Below are positions 1 to 6,312 of a stretch of 7,410 nt of DNA, piece by piece. The stretch is from WRIS01 sp031549175. Its GTDB lineage: Bacteria > Actinomycetota > Coriobacteriia > Coriobacteriales > Eggerthellaceae. A model generated the notes under the pieces. The model searched no databases. It was not told the origin of the DNA and was given only the letters and a program-made list of their open reading frames with translations. Made by a program: the position numbers and the translations under genes. Location: positions 1 to 7,410 of the forward strand of contig JAVBQH010000113.1 of NCBI GenBank assembly GCA_031549175.1, written 5' to 3'. Positions within the stretch are counted from its first letter, which is position 1; each line of letters starts with the position of its first letter.

Positions 1-990
1 GAGCATCCTGGCATCCTCGATGAAGAGCTCGTTTTGGGTGGCGCAGGGCAGCGCGATATCGACGGGCACCGTCCAGACGCCTTTGCCGTCATGGTATTCG
101 ACGCCTTGGACCCGGTCGGCGTATTGCGCGATGCGCCCGCGCTCGACCTCTTTGATCTGCTTGACGACGTCAAGCTTGATGCCGGCCGGGTCGTGGATCC
201 AGCCAGAGGAGTCTGACAAGGTGACGACCTTGGCGCCAAGCTGCTGCGCCTTCTCGGTGGCATAGATGGCGACATTGCCCGAGCCCGAAACGGAGACCGT
301 CTTGCCCTCGAAGCTGTCGTTGTGGTACTTGAGGTGCTCCTGCACGAAGTAGACGAGGCCGTATCCCGTAGCCTGGGTCCTTGCAAGCGAGCCGCCGAAG
401 GAAAGGCCCTTGCCGGTAAGCACGCCTTCCCAGACGTTGCGGATGCGTTTGTACTGCCCGAACATATACCCGATCTCGCGTGCGCCGGTCCCAATGTCGC
501 CTGCGGGGATGTCGGTGTCGGCGCCGATATGCTTGCAGAGCTCCGTCATGAAGCTTTGGCAGAAGCGCATCACCTCGTTGTCGCTTTTGCCCTTGGGGTC
601 GAAGTCGCAACCTCCCTTGCCGCCGCCCATGGGAAGCGTCGTGAGGCTGTTCTTGAAGATCTGCTCGAAACCGAGGAACTTGATGATCCCGAGGTTGACG
701 GAAGGATGGAGGCGCAGGCCGCCTTTGTAGGGGCCGAGGCAGCTGTTGAATTGCACACGGTAGCCGCGGTTGACGCAGACCTTCCCTGCATCGTCAACCC
801 AAGGGACGCGAAACATCACGACGCGCTCGGGTTCGACAAGGCGCTCAAGCAGGCCGGCCTTCTCGTATGCGGGGTTGGCGTCAATGACGGGCTTGAGGGA
901 GCTCAGCACTTCGGTGACGGCCTGGATAAACTCAGGCTCGTTGCCATTCTTGGCCTTGACCTGTTCGATGACGGAATCAACGTAACTCAT
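1..990 (-). CDS. gdhA: NADP-specific glutamate dehydrogenase, 3' end outside the window
   Basis: It makes L-glutamate from 2-oxoglutarate and ammonium using NADPH, a cytosolic step that brings nitrogen into metabolism. Reading the minus strand from the ATG at 990 gives 330 uninterrupted residues; hexameric bacterial enzymes of this class have about 445-450, so roughly 115 C-terminal residues are missing because the window ends. Visible motifs are GPYKGGLR (86-93), the stretch LPMGGGKGG (119-127) with the catalytic lysine K125, PAGDIG (162-167) with the probable catalytic D165, TGKGLSFGGS (192-201), the dinucleotide-binding SGSGNVA (235-241), and DIALPCATQNE (311-321). The close match to the E. 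coli GdhA pattern, including SDSSG after the second Rossmann strand (259-263), favours NADP over NAD, though cofactor use is inferred. A strong AGGAGG at 997-1002, six bases from the ATG, fixes the start. The gene is divergent from uvrC and has its own promoter. Confidence 0.97.
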   Translation of the reverse strand, partial: MSYVDSVIEQVKAKNGNEPEFIQAVTEVLSSLKPVIDANPAYEKAGLLERLVEPERVVMFRVPWVDDAGKVCVNRGYRVQFNSCLGPYKGGLRLHPSVNLGIIKFLGFEQIFKNSLTTLPMGGGKGGCDFDPKGKSDNEVMRFCQSFMTELCKHIGADTDIPAGDIGTGAREIGYMFGQYKRIRNVWEGVLTGKGLSFGGSLARTQATGYGLVYFVQEHLKYHNDSFEGKTVSVSGSGNVAIYATEKAQQLGAKVVTLSDSSGWIHDPAGIKLDVVKQIKEVERGRIAQYADRVQGVEYHDGKGVWTVPVDIALPCATQNELFIEDARML

Positions 991-996
991 ATATGA

Positions 997-1002
997 CCTC
1001 CT
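997..1002 (-). promoter_or_regulatory. Shine-Dalgarno site of gdhA
   Basis: On the minus strand this reads AGGAGG, a full match to the anti-Shine-Dalgarno core, six bases before the ATG at 990. It contrasts sharply with uvrC on the other side of the same intergenic region, which has no such site, and it implies high translation of gdhA. Confidence 0.9.
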
Positions 1003-1025
1003 AGGGTATGTGTGCAAACATTTGG

Positions 1026-1031
1026 ATTATA
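1026..1031 (-). promoter_or_regulatory. gdhA promoter, perfect -10 box
   Basis: The minus strand reads TATAAT here, a perfect -10 hexamer. It would start transcription near 1019 and give a leader of about 29 bases that contains the Shine-Dalgarno site. No good -35 is present: the hexamer at 17-base spacing (1049-1054) reads CTCCGG on the minus strand, and there is no TGn extension. This pattern suggests dependence on an activator or an upstream contact, but that is inference. Confidence 0.65.
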
Positions 1032-1085
1032 CGTCGTCGCCGACTGCGCCGGAGTGAGATTTAAAGAAACCGAAACAAAGGGGGC

Positions 1086-1122
1086 GATAATCGGAGAAGT
1101 TGTGGGGCACCCGCGGATTATC
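1086..1122. repeat. Dyad in the gdhA/uvrC intergenic region
   Basis: The 7-base arms GATAATC (1086-1092) and GATTATC (1116-1122) are exact inverted repeats separated by 23 bases. Their centres are 30 bp apart, close to three helical turns. A related GGATTAT also lies at 1024-1030, overlapping the gdhA -10. The dyad sits about 65-105 bp upstream of both predicted start points, where an activator or a looping regulator could bind. Arms this short can arise by chance, and no known operator is recognised. Confidence 0.3.
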
Positions 1123-1154
1123 TGCATTAGCCATGTAGGTAGCGTCCGGGCGCC

Positions 1155-1183
1155 TCAACACCGGCCCGGGTATGTCGTATACT
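1155..1183 (+). promoter_or_regulatory. uvrC promoter placing the start point on the uvrC ATG
   Basis: A -35 TCAACA (1155-1160, four of six matches to TTGACA) is followed, after exactly 17 bases, by a -10 TATACT (1178-1183, five of six matches to TATAAT). Counting six bases past the -10 puts the start point at 1190, the A of the ATG that best fits the UvrC family. No Shine-Dalgarno precedes that ATG or the one at 1172. Both facts point to a leaderless message, which is common in Actinomycetota. The start point itself is inferred. Confidence 0.6.
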
Positions 1184-1189
1184 TTCCCT

Positions 1190-3187
1190 ATGAACGACAG
1201 GCTGGAGAGCATAAAGGAAGAACTCGCTTCGGTGCCGGCGTCTCCCGGGGTATACCTCTGGAAAGACGATGCGGGCCAGGTGATCTATGTGGGCAAGGCA
1301 AAGCAGCTCCGCGCCCGCATGCGCCAGTATGTGAACCTCCAAGACGAGCGGGAGAAGATCCCTTTGCTGGTCGACCAGATCGCCTCGTTCGACTACATCG
1401 TCACCGAGAACGAGCACGAAAGCCTCATCCTTGAGAAGAACCTCATCCAGCAGCATTCCCCCTTCTTCAACGCCGACTTCAAAGACGACAAGAGCTATCC
1501 GTTCATCGCCATCACCAAGGGCGATATCTTCCCTGTGCTCAAGTACACGCGCGAGCGCCATAAAAGCACGACGCGGTATTTCGGCCCTTACACCGACAGC
1601 CGCGCGGCACGGCACATGATAGACATCGCCCGCCGCATCGTGCCGCTCTGCTCCGCCTCATGTGCTGATTGGCGGCGCATCAACCGCAAGCTCCAAGGGG
1701 GCGCGAGCCTCGGGGAGGCCATCCCGGAAGGCGCGCGCCCATGCTTCGACGCCCATGTGGGCCTGGGGCCAGGGGTGTGCTGCCGCAAGATCTGCCCGGA
1801 AGACTATGCGGTCAACGTGAAGCGCATAGAGCGTTTCTTGTCGGGGTCGTACCGCGAGTTCATCGACGAGCTTGAGGACGGCATGCAAGAGGCCGCGGAA
1901 TGCCTCGACTTCGAAAAGGCCGCCCGGCTGAAAGCCCGCATAGATACGATAGGCTCCCTGACCGACAAGCAGCATGCCGTCTCAACGCGCAGCCTCAACG
2001 CAGACGTCATAGGCATATTCAGGGAAGAGACCATAGCGGGTGTGCACGTGTTCATGGTCCGTGAGGGGCGCATCATCAACAGCAACGAGTTCATGCTGAA
2101 CCGGGGGAAGGACGTCCCCGACGAGGACCTGCTCCATATGTTCCTCCTGCGCTACTACGACGCGACGACCTCGATACCCCATGAGGTCATTGTCAAGAGG
2201 ATGCCGGAGGACCAAGGGGTCATGGAGGAGTGGCTGACCGAGAGGCTCGCAAGCCCGCACGGCGCGAAGGTCCGATTCGCCGCACCGCTCAAAGGCGAGA
2301 AGGCAGACCTCCTTGAACTGGCAGAGAGGAATGCCAAGCATTCCCTTATGCGCTACAAGGTGCGCAACAACTATGAGGACAAGCGCCTGAACGACGCCCT
2401 GTTGCAGCTTGAGAGCGCCCTTGCCCTCGATGAGCCGCCCCTGCGCATCGAATGCTTCGACATCTCGACTATCCATGGCAAGCACAGCGTCGCCTCGATG
2501 GTGGTGTTCACCAACGGCAAGCCGGACAAGAACCAGTACCGCCGCTTCAAGATCAGGATGGAGACAGACGAGTCGAACGACTTCGCCATGATGGGGGAGG
2601 TCCTTGCCCGCCGCTATGCGCCAAAGCGGATGGAAGACGAGCGTTTCGGGAGAAAGCCCGACCTGCTCATCGTCGACGGCGGCAAGCCCCAGTTGACAGC
2701 AGCGATGAACCAGCTTGAGGCGCTTGGGATCGACGACATCGCCGTGGCCGGCCTCGCAAAGCGGGACGAGGAGCTTTTCGTCCCCTGGCAAGAGGCGGGC
2801 CCCGTCGTGCTTCCGACCGGCTCCGCCTCGCTTTACCTCGTAAAACAGGTACGTGACGAGGCCCATCGTTTCGCCATCACCTTCCACCGCGAACTGCGGG
2901 GGAAGGCCATGACGGCGAGCGTGCTCGATGACGTGGTCGGATTGGGGCCGGTAAGGAAGAAGGCGCTTATGAAATCCTTCAAATCCTTCAAGAACCTGAA
3001 GGCAGCGTCGCTTGAGGAGATCAAGGCCGCGAAGGTAGTGCCCGATGAAGTTGGTGAGGAGCTCTATGCGGTCTTGCGGCAGTATGACGCCTTAGGGCGC
3101 GGTTTAGGGTATGATGGCAGCGAGGCCGCCCGCGACGAGGCGAAGCTGTCCGAGAGCGGTGCGGGCCGACAAGGCGAACGGGAGTAG
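1190..3187 (+). CDS. uvrC: Excinuclease ABC subunit C (UvrC)
   Basis: In nucleotide excision repair UvrC joins UvrB on damaged DNA and cuts on both sides of the lesion. Residues below count from the ATG at 1190 (665 aa, within the family's usual range). The GIY-YIG nuclease domain (about 19-95) has GVY (20-22), YVG (33-35), R43 and the metal-binding E82, so the 3' incision site is intact. A cysteine cluster lies at 154-202 and departs from the family pattern: an insertion of about 20 residues, and Gly193 where a cysteine is usual. The UvrB-binding UVR motif is at about 222-256. The C-terminal RNase H-like nuclease carries D424 (FDIS), D496 (VDGGKPQL) and H559 (RDEAH). Helix-hairpin-helix motifs fill about 578-632, and a charged, probably disordered tail ends the protein. 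An in-frame ATG at 1172 would add six residues (MSYTFP), but the -10 box lies between the two ATGs, so 1190 is preferred. It is first in the run leading to whiA. Confidence 0.96.
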   Translation: MNDRLESIKEELASVPASPGVYLWKDDAGQVIYVGKAKQLRARMRQYVNLQDEREKIPLLVDQIASFDYIVTENEHESLILEKNLIQQHSPFFNADFKDDKSYPFIAITKGDIFPVLKYTRERHKSTTRYFGPYTDSRAARHMIDIARRIVPLCSASCADWRRINRKLQGGASLGEAIPEGARPCFDAHVGLGPGVCCRKICPEDYAVNVKRIERFLSGSYREFIDELEDGMQEAAECLDFEKAARLKARIDTIGSLTDKQHAVSTRSLNADVIGIFREETIAGVHVFMVREGRIINSNEFMLNRGKDVPDEDLLHMFLLRYYDATTSIPHEVIVKRMPEDQGVMEEWLTERLASPHGAKVRFAAPLKGEKADLLELAERNAKHSLMRYKVRNNYEDKRLNDALLQLESALALDEPPLRIECFDISTIHGKHSVASMVVFTNGKPDKNQYRRFKIRMETDESNDFAMMGEVLARRYAPKRMEDERFGRKPDLLIVDGGKPQLTAAMNQLEALGIDDIAVAGLAKRDEELFVPWQEAGPVVLPTGSASLYLVKQVRDEAHRFAITFHRELRGKAMTASVLDDVVGLGPVRKKALMKSFKSFKNLKAASLEEIKAAKVVPDEVGEELYAVLRQYDALGRGLGYDGSEAARDEAKLSESGAGRQGERE

Positions 3188-3189
3188 CT

Positions 3190-4152
3190 ATGCTTGAAGA
3201 CGAGAAGGGCGCGTGCTTCGACTCATCGTTGAAGAAAGAGCCTGAGCTGGTTATAGTCACAGGAATGAGCGGCGCGGGGCGCACCGAGGCCATGCATACC
3301 CTCGAGGACCTCGGGTATTATTGCATCGACAACCTGCCTTTGAGCCTCTTCAAAGACCTGCTGAAGCTCGAGGGGATGCCGGGGCAGGAGAACCGCCCGC
3401 GCAAGCTTGCCGTCGTCTGCGATGCCCGCAGCCGGAGCTTCTTCCGGGATTTCGAGGGCGAGCTGAAAAACCTCACCGACCGCCAGGTAAACTACAGGCT
3501 CCTTTTCCTTGATGCCGACGATGAGAAGCTCATAGCGCGCTACAAGTCGAGCCGCCGCCGCCATCCCCTTTGCAACGAGGGTATGACGATCGGGCAGGGG
3601 GTCGCCAAGGAGCGCGGCCTTCTCTACGACGTCCGCGAATCCGCCCATGACGTCATCGACACGACCGACATGCTCCCGCAGCAGCTGCGGGCAGAGATCC
3701 GCTCCTTGTTTTCCGAGAACGAGGCCTACGACGCGCTGACGGTGACCGTTTATTCCTTCGGCTTCAAACACGGGACGCCGACCGACGCCGATATCGTCAT
3801 GGACGTCCGCTTCCTTCCCAACCCCTACTACGATCCCGTCCTGCGCCCTATGACGGGCTTGGATGCCCCTGTCAGAGACTACGTCCTCTACCGCAGCGAG
3901 ACCGAGGCCTTCCAAAAGGCCTGGCACGCCCTGCTCGACTGCGTCATGCCGGGGTATGTGAACGAGGGCAAGCAGCAGCTCGCGATAGCCATCGGATGCA
4001 CAGGAGGGCAGCACCGCAGCGTCGCCTTGGCAGAGACTACGGGCGACTTCCTGAAGCAGCGCGGCTACCGTGTCAGCGTCGCGCACCGCGATTTGAGCTT
4101 GGCAAACAATGCGCAATCGCAGGCAGGGCCCGAGTCGGCCCTCCGGGATTGA
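3190..4152 (+). CDS. rapZ: RNase adapter/nucleotide-binding protein RapZ (YvcJ family)
   Basis: The family consists of cytosolic P-loop proteins. In E. coli RapZ senses glucosamine-6-phosphate and guides RNase E to the small RNA GlmZ; in Firmicutes and Actinomycetota, which lack GlmZ, the role is less clear. The protein is 320 aa; most homologues are near 285-300, and the excess is at both ends. The Walker A loop is GMSGAGRT (25-32), with arginine where many homologues have lysine, as in other Actinomycetota. DLGYYCIDNLP (40-50), CDARSRSFF (77-85) and LFLDADDEKLIARY (105-118) follow. The conserved C-terminal domain has SFGFKHGTP (189-197), D205VRFLPNPYY and GCTGGQHRSV (269-278), with C270 and H275 in the region linked to metabolite binding. 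It begins two bases after the uvrC stop, with GGGAG (3180-3184) inside the end of uvrC, so it is probably co-transcribed and translationally coupled. Confidence 0.95.
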   Translation: MLEDEKGACFDSSLKKEPELVIVTGMSGAGRTEAMHTLEDLGYYCIDNLPLSLFKDLLKLEGMPGQENRPRKLAVVCDARSRSFFRDFEGELKNLTDRQVNYRLLFLDADDEKLIARYKSSRRRHPLCNEGMTIGQGVAKERGLLYDVRESAHDVIDTTDMLPQQLRAEIRSLFSENEAYDALTVTVYSFGFKHGTPTDADIVMDVRFLPNPYYDPVLRPMTGLDAPVRDYVLYRSETEAFQKAWHALLDCVMPGYVNEGKQQLAIAIGCTGGQHRSVALAETTGDFLKQRGYRVSVAHRDLSLANNAQSQAGPESALRD

Positions 4153-4158
4153 TCGATA

Positions 4159-4165
4159 GGGAAGG
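4159..4165 (+). promoter_or_regulatory. Shine-Dalgarno site that sets the yvcK start
   Basis: The purine run GGGAAGG lies between the rapZ stop and the ATG at 4173, with a seven-base spacer. The yvcK frame is open much further upstream (to 3996, inside rapZ), so this site and the location of the conserved domain decide the start. Confidence 0.75.
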
Positions 4166-4172
4166 TATCCGG

Positions 4173-5285
4173 ATGGCGGCTGCATTCAGACAGGACCCTT
4201 CTTCGACCGGCGTCTTCAAGGCCCTCGGCAAAGAAAGGCCGGTATCGGTTGGCGAAGGCCGCCGAGCAGTCGTCATCGGCGGCGGCACGGGAGCGCCCAT
4301 TTCGATCCGCACCCTGCTCTCGATGGGCTTTGCTACCGACGCGGTGGTCGCAATGGCCGACGACGGGGGGTCGACCGGCATACTGCGGCAAGAGGCGCAC
4401 GTCACTCCGCCCGGCGACGTCCGCAAATGCCTTGCCGCCTTCGCAGGGGACCTGGACGACCCGCTTACCCGGGCCTTCAAGTACCGCTTCGATTTCGCCC
4501 GCAACCATACCCTGGGAAACCTCATGCTGTCAGCGTTGGAGGATGCGACCGGGTCGTTTCCCGAGGCCATTGACATTTGCGAGAGGCTGCTCCATGCCCG
4601 GGGGCATGTGTACCCGTCGACCCTCGACCTCATCACCTTGGAGGCCGAGACGCGCGACGGCGAGATCGTGGCCGGCCAGGCGAAGGCCTCGCGCTCGACC
4701 ACGGCCTTGAAAAGGGTCTGGCTGCGCGCCGCCCAGGACTGCGCCGCCTATCCGCCTGCGGCCGAGGCGATCCTCCAAGCCGACCTGATTGTCTTGGGGC
4801 CAGGGTCGCTTTTCACCTCCATCATCCCCAACCTGCTGGTACCCGGCATGGTCGACGCCCTGCGGGAGTCGCGCGGGAAGACCGTCTTCGTATGCTCGCT
4901 TGCCGACATGCAGGGAGAAACCTGGGGATTGTCCGCCTATGAGCATGTGGAGGCCTTGCTCGACCATGGCATGCGGGGGCTTCTCGACTATGTCTTTATC
5001 CACAGCGAGGCGCCCCTGCAGCCGAAACGTGTCGTCGACGAGGTCTACGGGGGAGTCTTCGACCAGGGCGCCTCAGTCCCGCCTGCGGCGCCTGAGGCAG
5101 GCTTGAGGCATACGATCAGGCCGGTCCCGGTCTCCTATGCCGACCTGCGCGCCATCCAAGAGGAAGGCCCGGTGGCCGTTGCCCGCAATATGGTCGACCC
5201 GCGGCAGCCGACCTGGCATGACCCCCGTGCGCTACGCGAGGCCTTTGCAGGAATGATGAAGCCATGTCGTTCACCGCGGATGTAA
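4173..5285 (+). CDS. yvcK: YvcK/CofD-like UDP-sugar-binding protein
   Basis: YvcK proteins resemble the 2-phospho-lactate transferase CofD but are not coenzyme F420 enzymes. In Bacillus and mycobacteria (CuvA) they bind UDP-GlcNAc-type sugars and support peptidoglycan synthesis and shape, above all during growth on gluconeogenic carbon. The protein is 370 aa, slightly long because about 30 residues precede the first conserved strand. Motifs are VVIGGGTG (33-40), MADDGGSTG (61-69), PPGDVRKCL (79-87), NHTLGNL (111-117), VLGPGSLFTSI (207-217) and FIHSEAPLQ (275-283), so the nucleotide-binding face is complete. The ATG at 4173 is chosen for its Shine-Dalgarno and because an earlier start would overlap rapZ by more than 150 bases. 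It begins 20 bases after the rapZ stop, and its last 22 bases overlap whiA. The placement between rapZ and whiA is the usual one for this family. Confidence 0.94.
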   Translation: MAAAFRQDPSSTGVFKALGKERPVSVGEGRRAVVIGGGTGAPISIRTLLSMGFATDAVVAMADDGGSTGILRQEAHVTPPGDVRKCLAAFAGDLDDPLTRAFKYRFDFARNHTLGNLMLSALEDATGSFPEAIDICERLLHARGHVYPSTLDLITLEAETRDGEIVAGQAKASRSTTALKRVWLRAAQDCAAYPPAAEAILQADLIVLGPGSLFTSIIPNLLVPGMVDALRESRGKTVFVCSLADMQGETWGLSAYEHVEALLDHGMRGLLDYVFIHSEAPLQPKRVVDEVYGGVFDQGASVPPAAPEAGLRHTIRPVPVSYADLRAIQEEGPVAVARNMVDPRQPTWHDPRALREAFAGMMKPCRSPRM

Positions 5286-6193
5286 AAGACGAGCTCGCAC
5301 GCGTCGTTCCAAGCTGCAGCCATTGCGAGAAGGCGACCTTGGCGGCGCTCGTCCGCATCGAGGGCACCCTGTTTTTCGGAGGGCCCGGCAAATACCGCGT
5401 TGAGATAGCCACCGATGTCCCAAGCGTCGCCCGGCTTATAATCAAGCTCCTCCACAAGCTCTATCACCTTGAGACCAAGTTGACGGTGAGGCGGAGCGTG
5501 CTTCATAAGACGCCCAACTACCTCATCGAGGTTCCGGCCCAGGCAAAACTCGAGGAATCGCTTCGTGACATGGGAGTGCTTTCACAAGAGGGTCTTGAGA
5601 TGGGGATCAAGCCGGAACTGGTCGAGAAGCAGTGCTGCATCGCCGCCTACCTGGGGGGCGCCTTCCTGGGAAGCGGCTTCGTCGCGAACCCGAGGGGGGA
5701 CTTCCATTTCGAGATCACGGTCGAGTCCGAGGACCTCGCCGAAGGGCTTGTCGCCCTGATGGCGGAAAAGGGTATAAAGGCGCGCATCATGCAGCGCCGC
5801 AACAACTATATGGTGTATCTGAAAAGCGGGAATGCGATCCTGGAATTCCTCGCCTTCACCGGGGCGCACCACTGCGCCCTTGCCCTGGAAAACGAGCGGG
5901 TCATAAAAAGCGTCCGAAACGACGTGAACCGCATCACCAACGCCGAGATCGCCAACCAGGCAAAGAGTGCGAACGCCTCGGTCGACCAGATATTCGCAAT
6001 AAGGAAGGTGGTGGAGCACTATGGCATGGAGCACCTTCCCCCGGCACTCCAGGACTTCATCAAGCTGCGCGTCCAAAACCCCGATGCGACCCTGAAGGAG
6101 CTGGGCGAAAAGGCAAACCCGCCGCTCTCCAAATCGGCGATCTACCATCGCGTCCGCAGGATCGAGCAGATGGCTCGCGAGATCGACCGTTAG
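5264..6193 (+). CDS. whiA: Sporulation/division regulator WhiA
   Basis: WhiA is a DNA-binding protein with a degenerate LAGLIDADG homing-endonuclease fold that has lost cleavage activity. In Streptomyces it works with WhiB to turn on division genes such as ftsZ; in non-sporulating Gram-positives it affects division and chromosome segregation. The protein is 309 aa, a normal length. It starts with the family signature MSFTADVKDELARV. The two LAGLIDADG-like helices are at about 26-40 (LAALVRIEGTLFFGG) and 126-140 (IAAYLGGAFLGSGFV). The linker carries TNAEIANQAKSANASVDQI (225-243). The C-terminal helix-turn-helix is at about 274-304 (ATLKELGEKA, SKSAIYHRVRRIEQMA). The start is fixed by the family N-terminus, with a weak AGGA at 5249-5252. 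The 22-base overlap with the end of yvcK implies coupled translation. It is the last gene of the compact run. Confidence 0.97.
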   Translation: MSFTADVKDELARVVPSCSHCEKATLAALVRIEGTLFFGGPGKYRVEIATDVPSVARLIIKLLHKLYHLETKLTVRRSVLHKTPNYLIEVPAQAKLEESLRDMGVLSQEGLEMGIKPELVEKQCCIAAYLGGAFLGSGFVANPRGDFHFEITVESEDLAEGLVALMAEKGIKARIMQRRNNYMVYLKSGNAILEFLAFTGAHHCALALENERVIKSVRNDVNRITNAEIANQAKSANASVDQIFAIRKVVEHYGMEHLPPALQDFIKLRVQNPDATLKELGEKANPPLSKSAIYHRVRRIEQMAREIDR

Positions 6194-6215
6194 GCTGGCA
6201 ACATCGGCTGCCAGC
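6194..6215 (+). other. Hairpin immediately after the whiA stop
   Basis: GCTGGCA (6194-6200) and TGCCAGC (6209-6215) form a perfect 7-bp stem with an eight-base loop, starting one base after the whiA stop codon. On the plus strand it is followed by GTG and seven A residues, not a U tract. It is therefore not a canonical intrinsic terminator. It could stabilise the 3' end of the operon message or act as a tail-less terminator of the kind proposed for Actinomycetota. Confidence 0.45.
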
Positions 6216-6244
6216 GTGAAAAAAACCGCGCTCTGTTGTATTAT
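6216..6244 (+). promoter_or_regulatory. Candidate gap promoter
   Basis: GTGAAA (6216-6221, four of six matches to the -35 consensus) and TATTAT (6239-6244, five of six to the -10 consensus) are 17 bases apart. The predicted start is near 6251, giving a leader of about 150 bases before gap. A second TATAAA lies at 6251-6256 but has no -35. No convincing promoter is visible between 6302 and the gap start, so this is the best candidate by elimination. Confidence is moderate because the -35 is weak. Confidence 0.4.
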
Positions 6245-6266
6245 CTAGGATATAAAAATCCCGATG

Positions 6267-6301
6267 AAAGCATGAAAGGCGCAAAGCCGGGCATGCTTTT
6301 T
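6267..6301 (+). terminator. Terminator-like hairpin with U tract; end of the whiA operon or gap attenuator
   Basis: AAAGCATG (6267-6274) pairs with CATGCTTT (6292-6299). Inside, after an AAA/GGG internal loop, GGC (6278-6280) pairs with GCC (6286-6288) around the loop GCAAA. The run TTTTT (6297-6301) directly follows the core GCATG/CATGC, as in an intrinsic terminator on the plus strand; the minus strand has no U tract. It may end transcripts arriving from whiA. If the promoter at 6216-6244 is real, it also lies inside the gap leader and could act as an attenuator. No antiterminator partner was found by eye. Confidence 0.55.
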
Positions 6302-6312
6302 GTGTGGGAACG

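Noticed and set aside
322..996. Plus-strand reading frame of 224 codons opposite gdhA
   Set aside because: It is a shadow of the clearly recognisable minus-strand glutamate dehydrogenase.
1172..1189. Upstream ATG at 1172 as the uvrC start
   Set aside because: It has no ribosome site, and the -10 box TATACT (1178-1183) lies just downstream of it, so a message from that promoter would not contain this ATG.
1982..2887. Minus-strand reading frame of 301 codons opposite uvrC
   Set aside because: It is antisense to the conserved RNase H-like domain of UvrC, with no recognisable domain or ribosome site.
3110..3115. TATGAT near the end of uvrC as a separate rapZ promoter
   Set aside because: The -35 region is not recognisable, and the two-base spacing between uvrC and rapZ is explained by co-transcription.
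3223..4185. Long antisense reading frame (320 codons) opposite rapZ
   Set aside because: It mirrors rapZ almost exactly and reflects the lack of stops in G+C-rich antisense frames. The protein resembles no family, and the sense strand has every RapZ motif.
5437..5442. TATAAT inside whiA
   Set aside because: No -35 lies at usable spacing, there is no gene start downstream, and it falls within conserved codons.
6216..6248. Ten-codon GTG leader peptide reading MKKTALCCII
   Set aside because: It has no Shine-Dalgarno, overlaps the candidate gap -35 and -10, and shows no amino-acid bias that would fit classic attenuation at a glycolytic gene.
6248..6301. Resemblance to the cyclic di-GMP-I riboswitch (GGCGCAAAGCC beside GACGCAAAGCC of that class, with a GAAA nearby)
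   Set aside because: The first conserved segment (GGGCAAACC) and the second helix with its receptor are not found, and the match falls within a terminator stem. A covariance-model search would decide.
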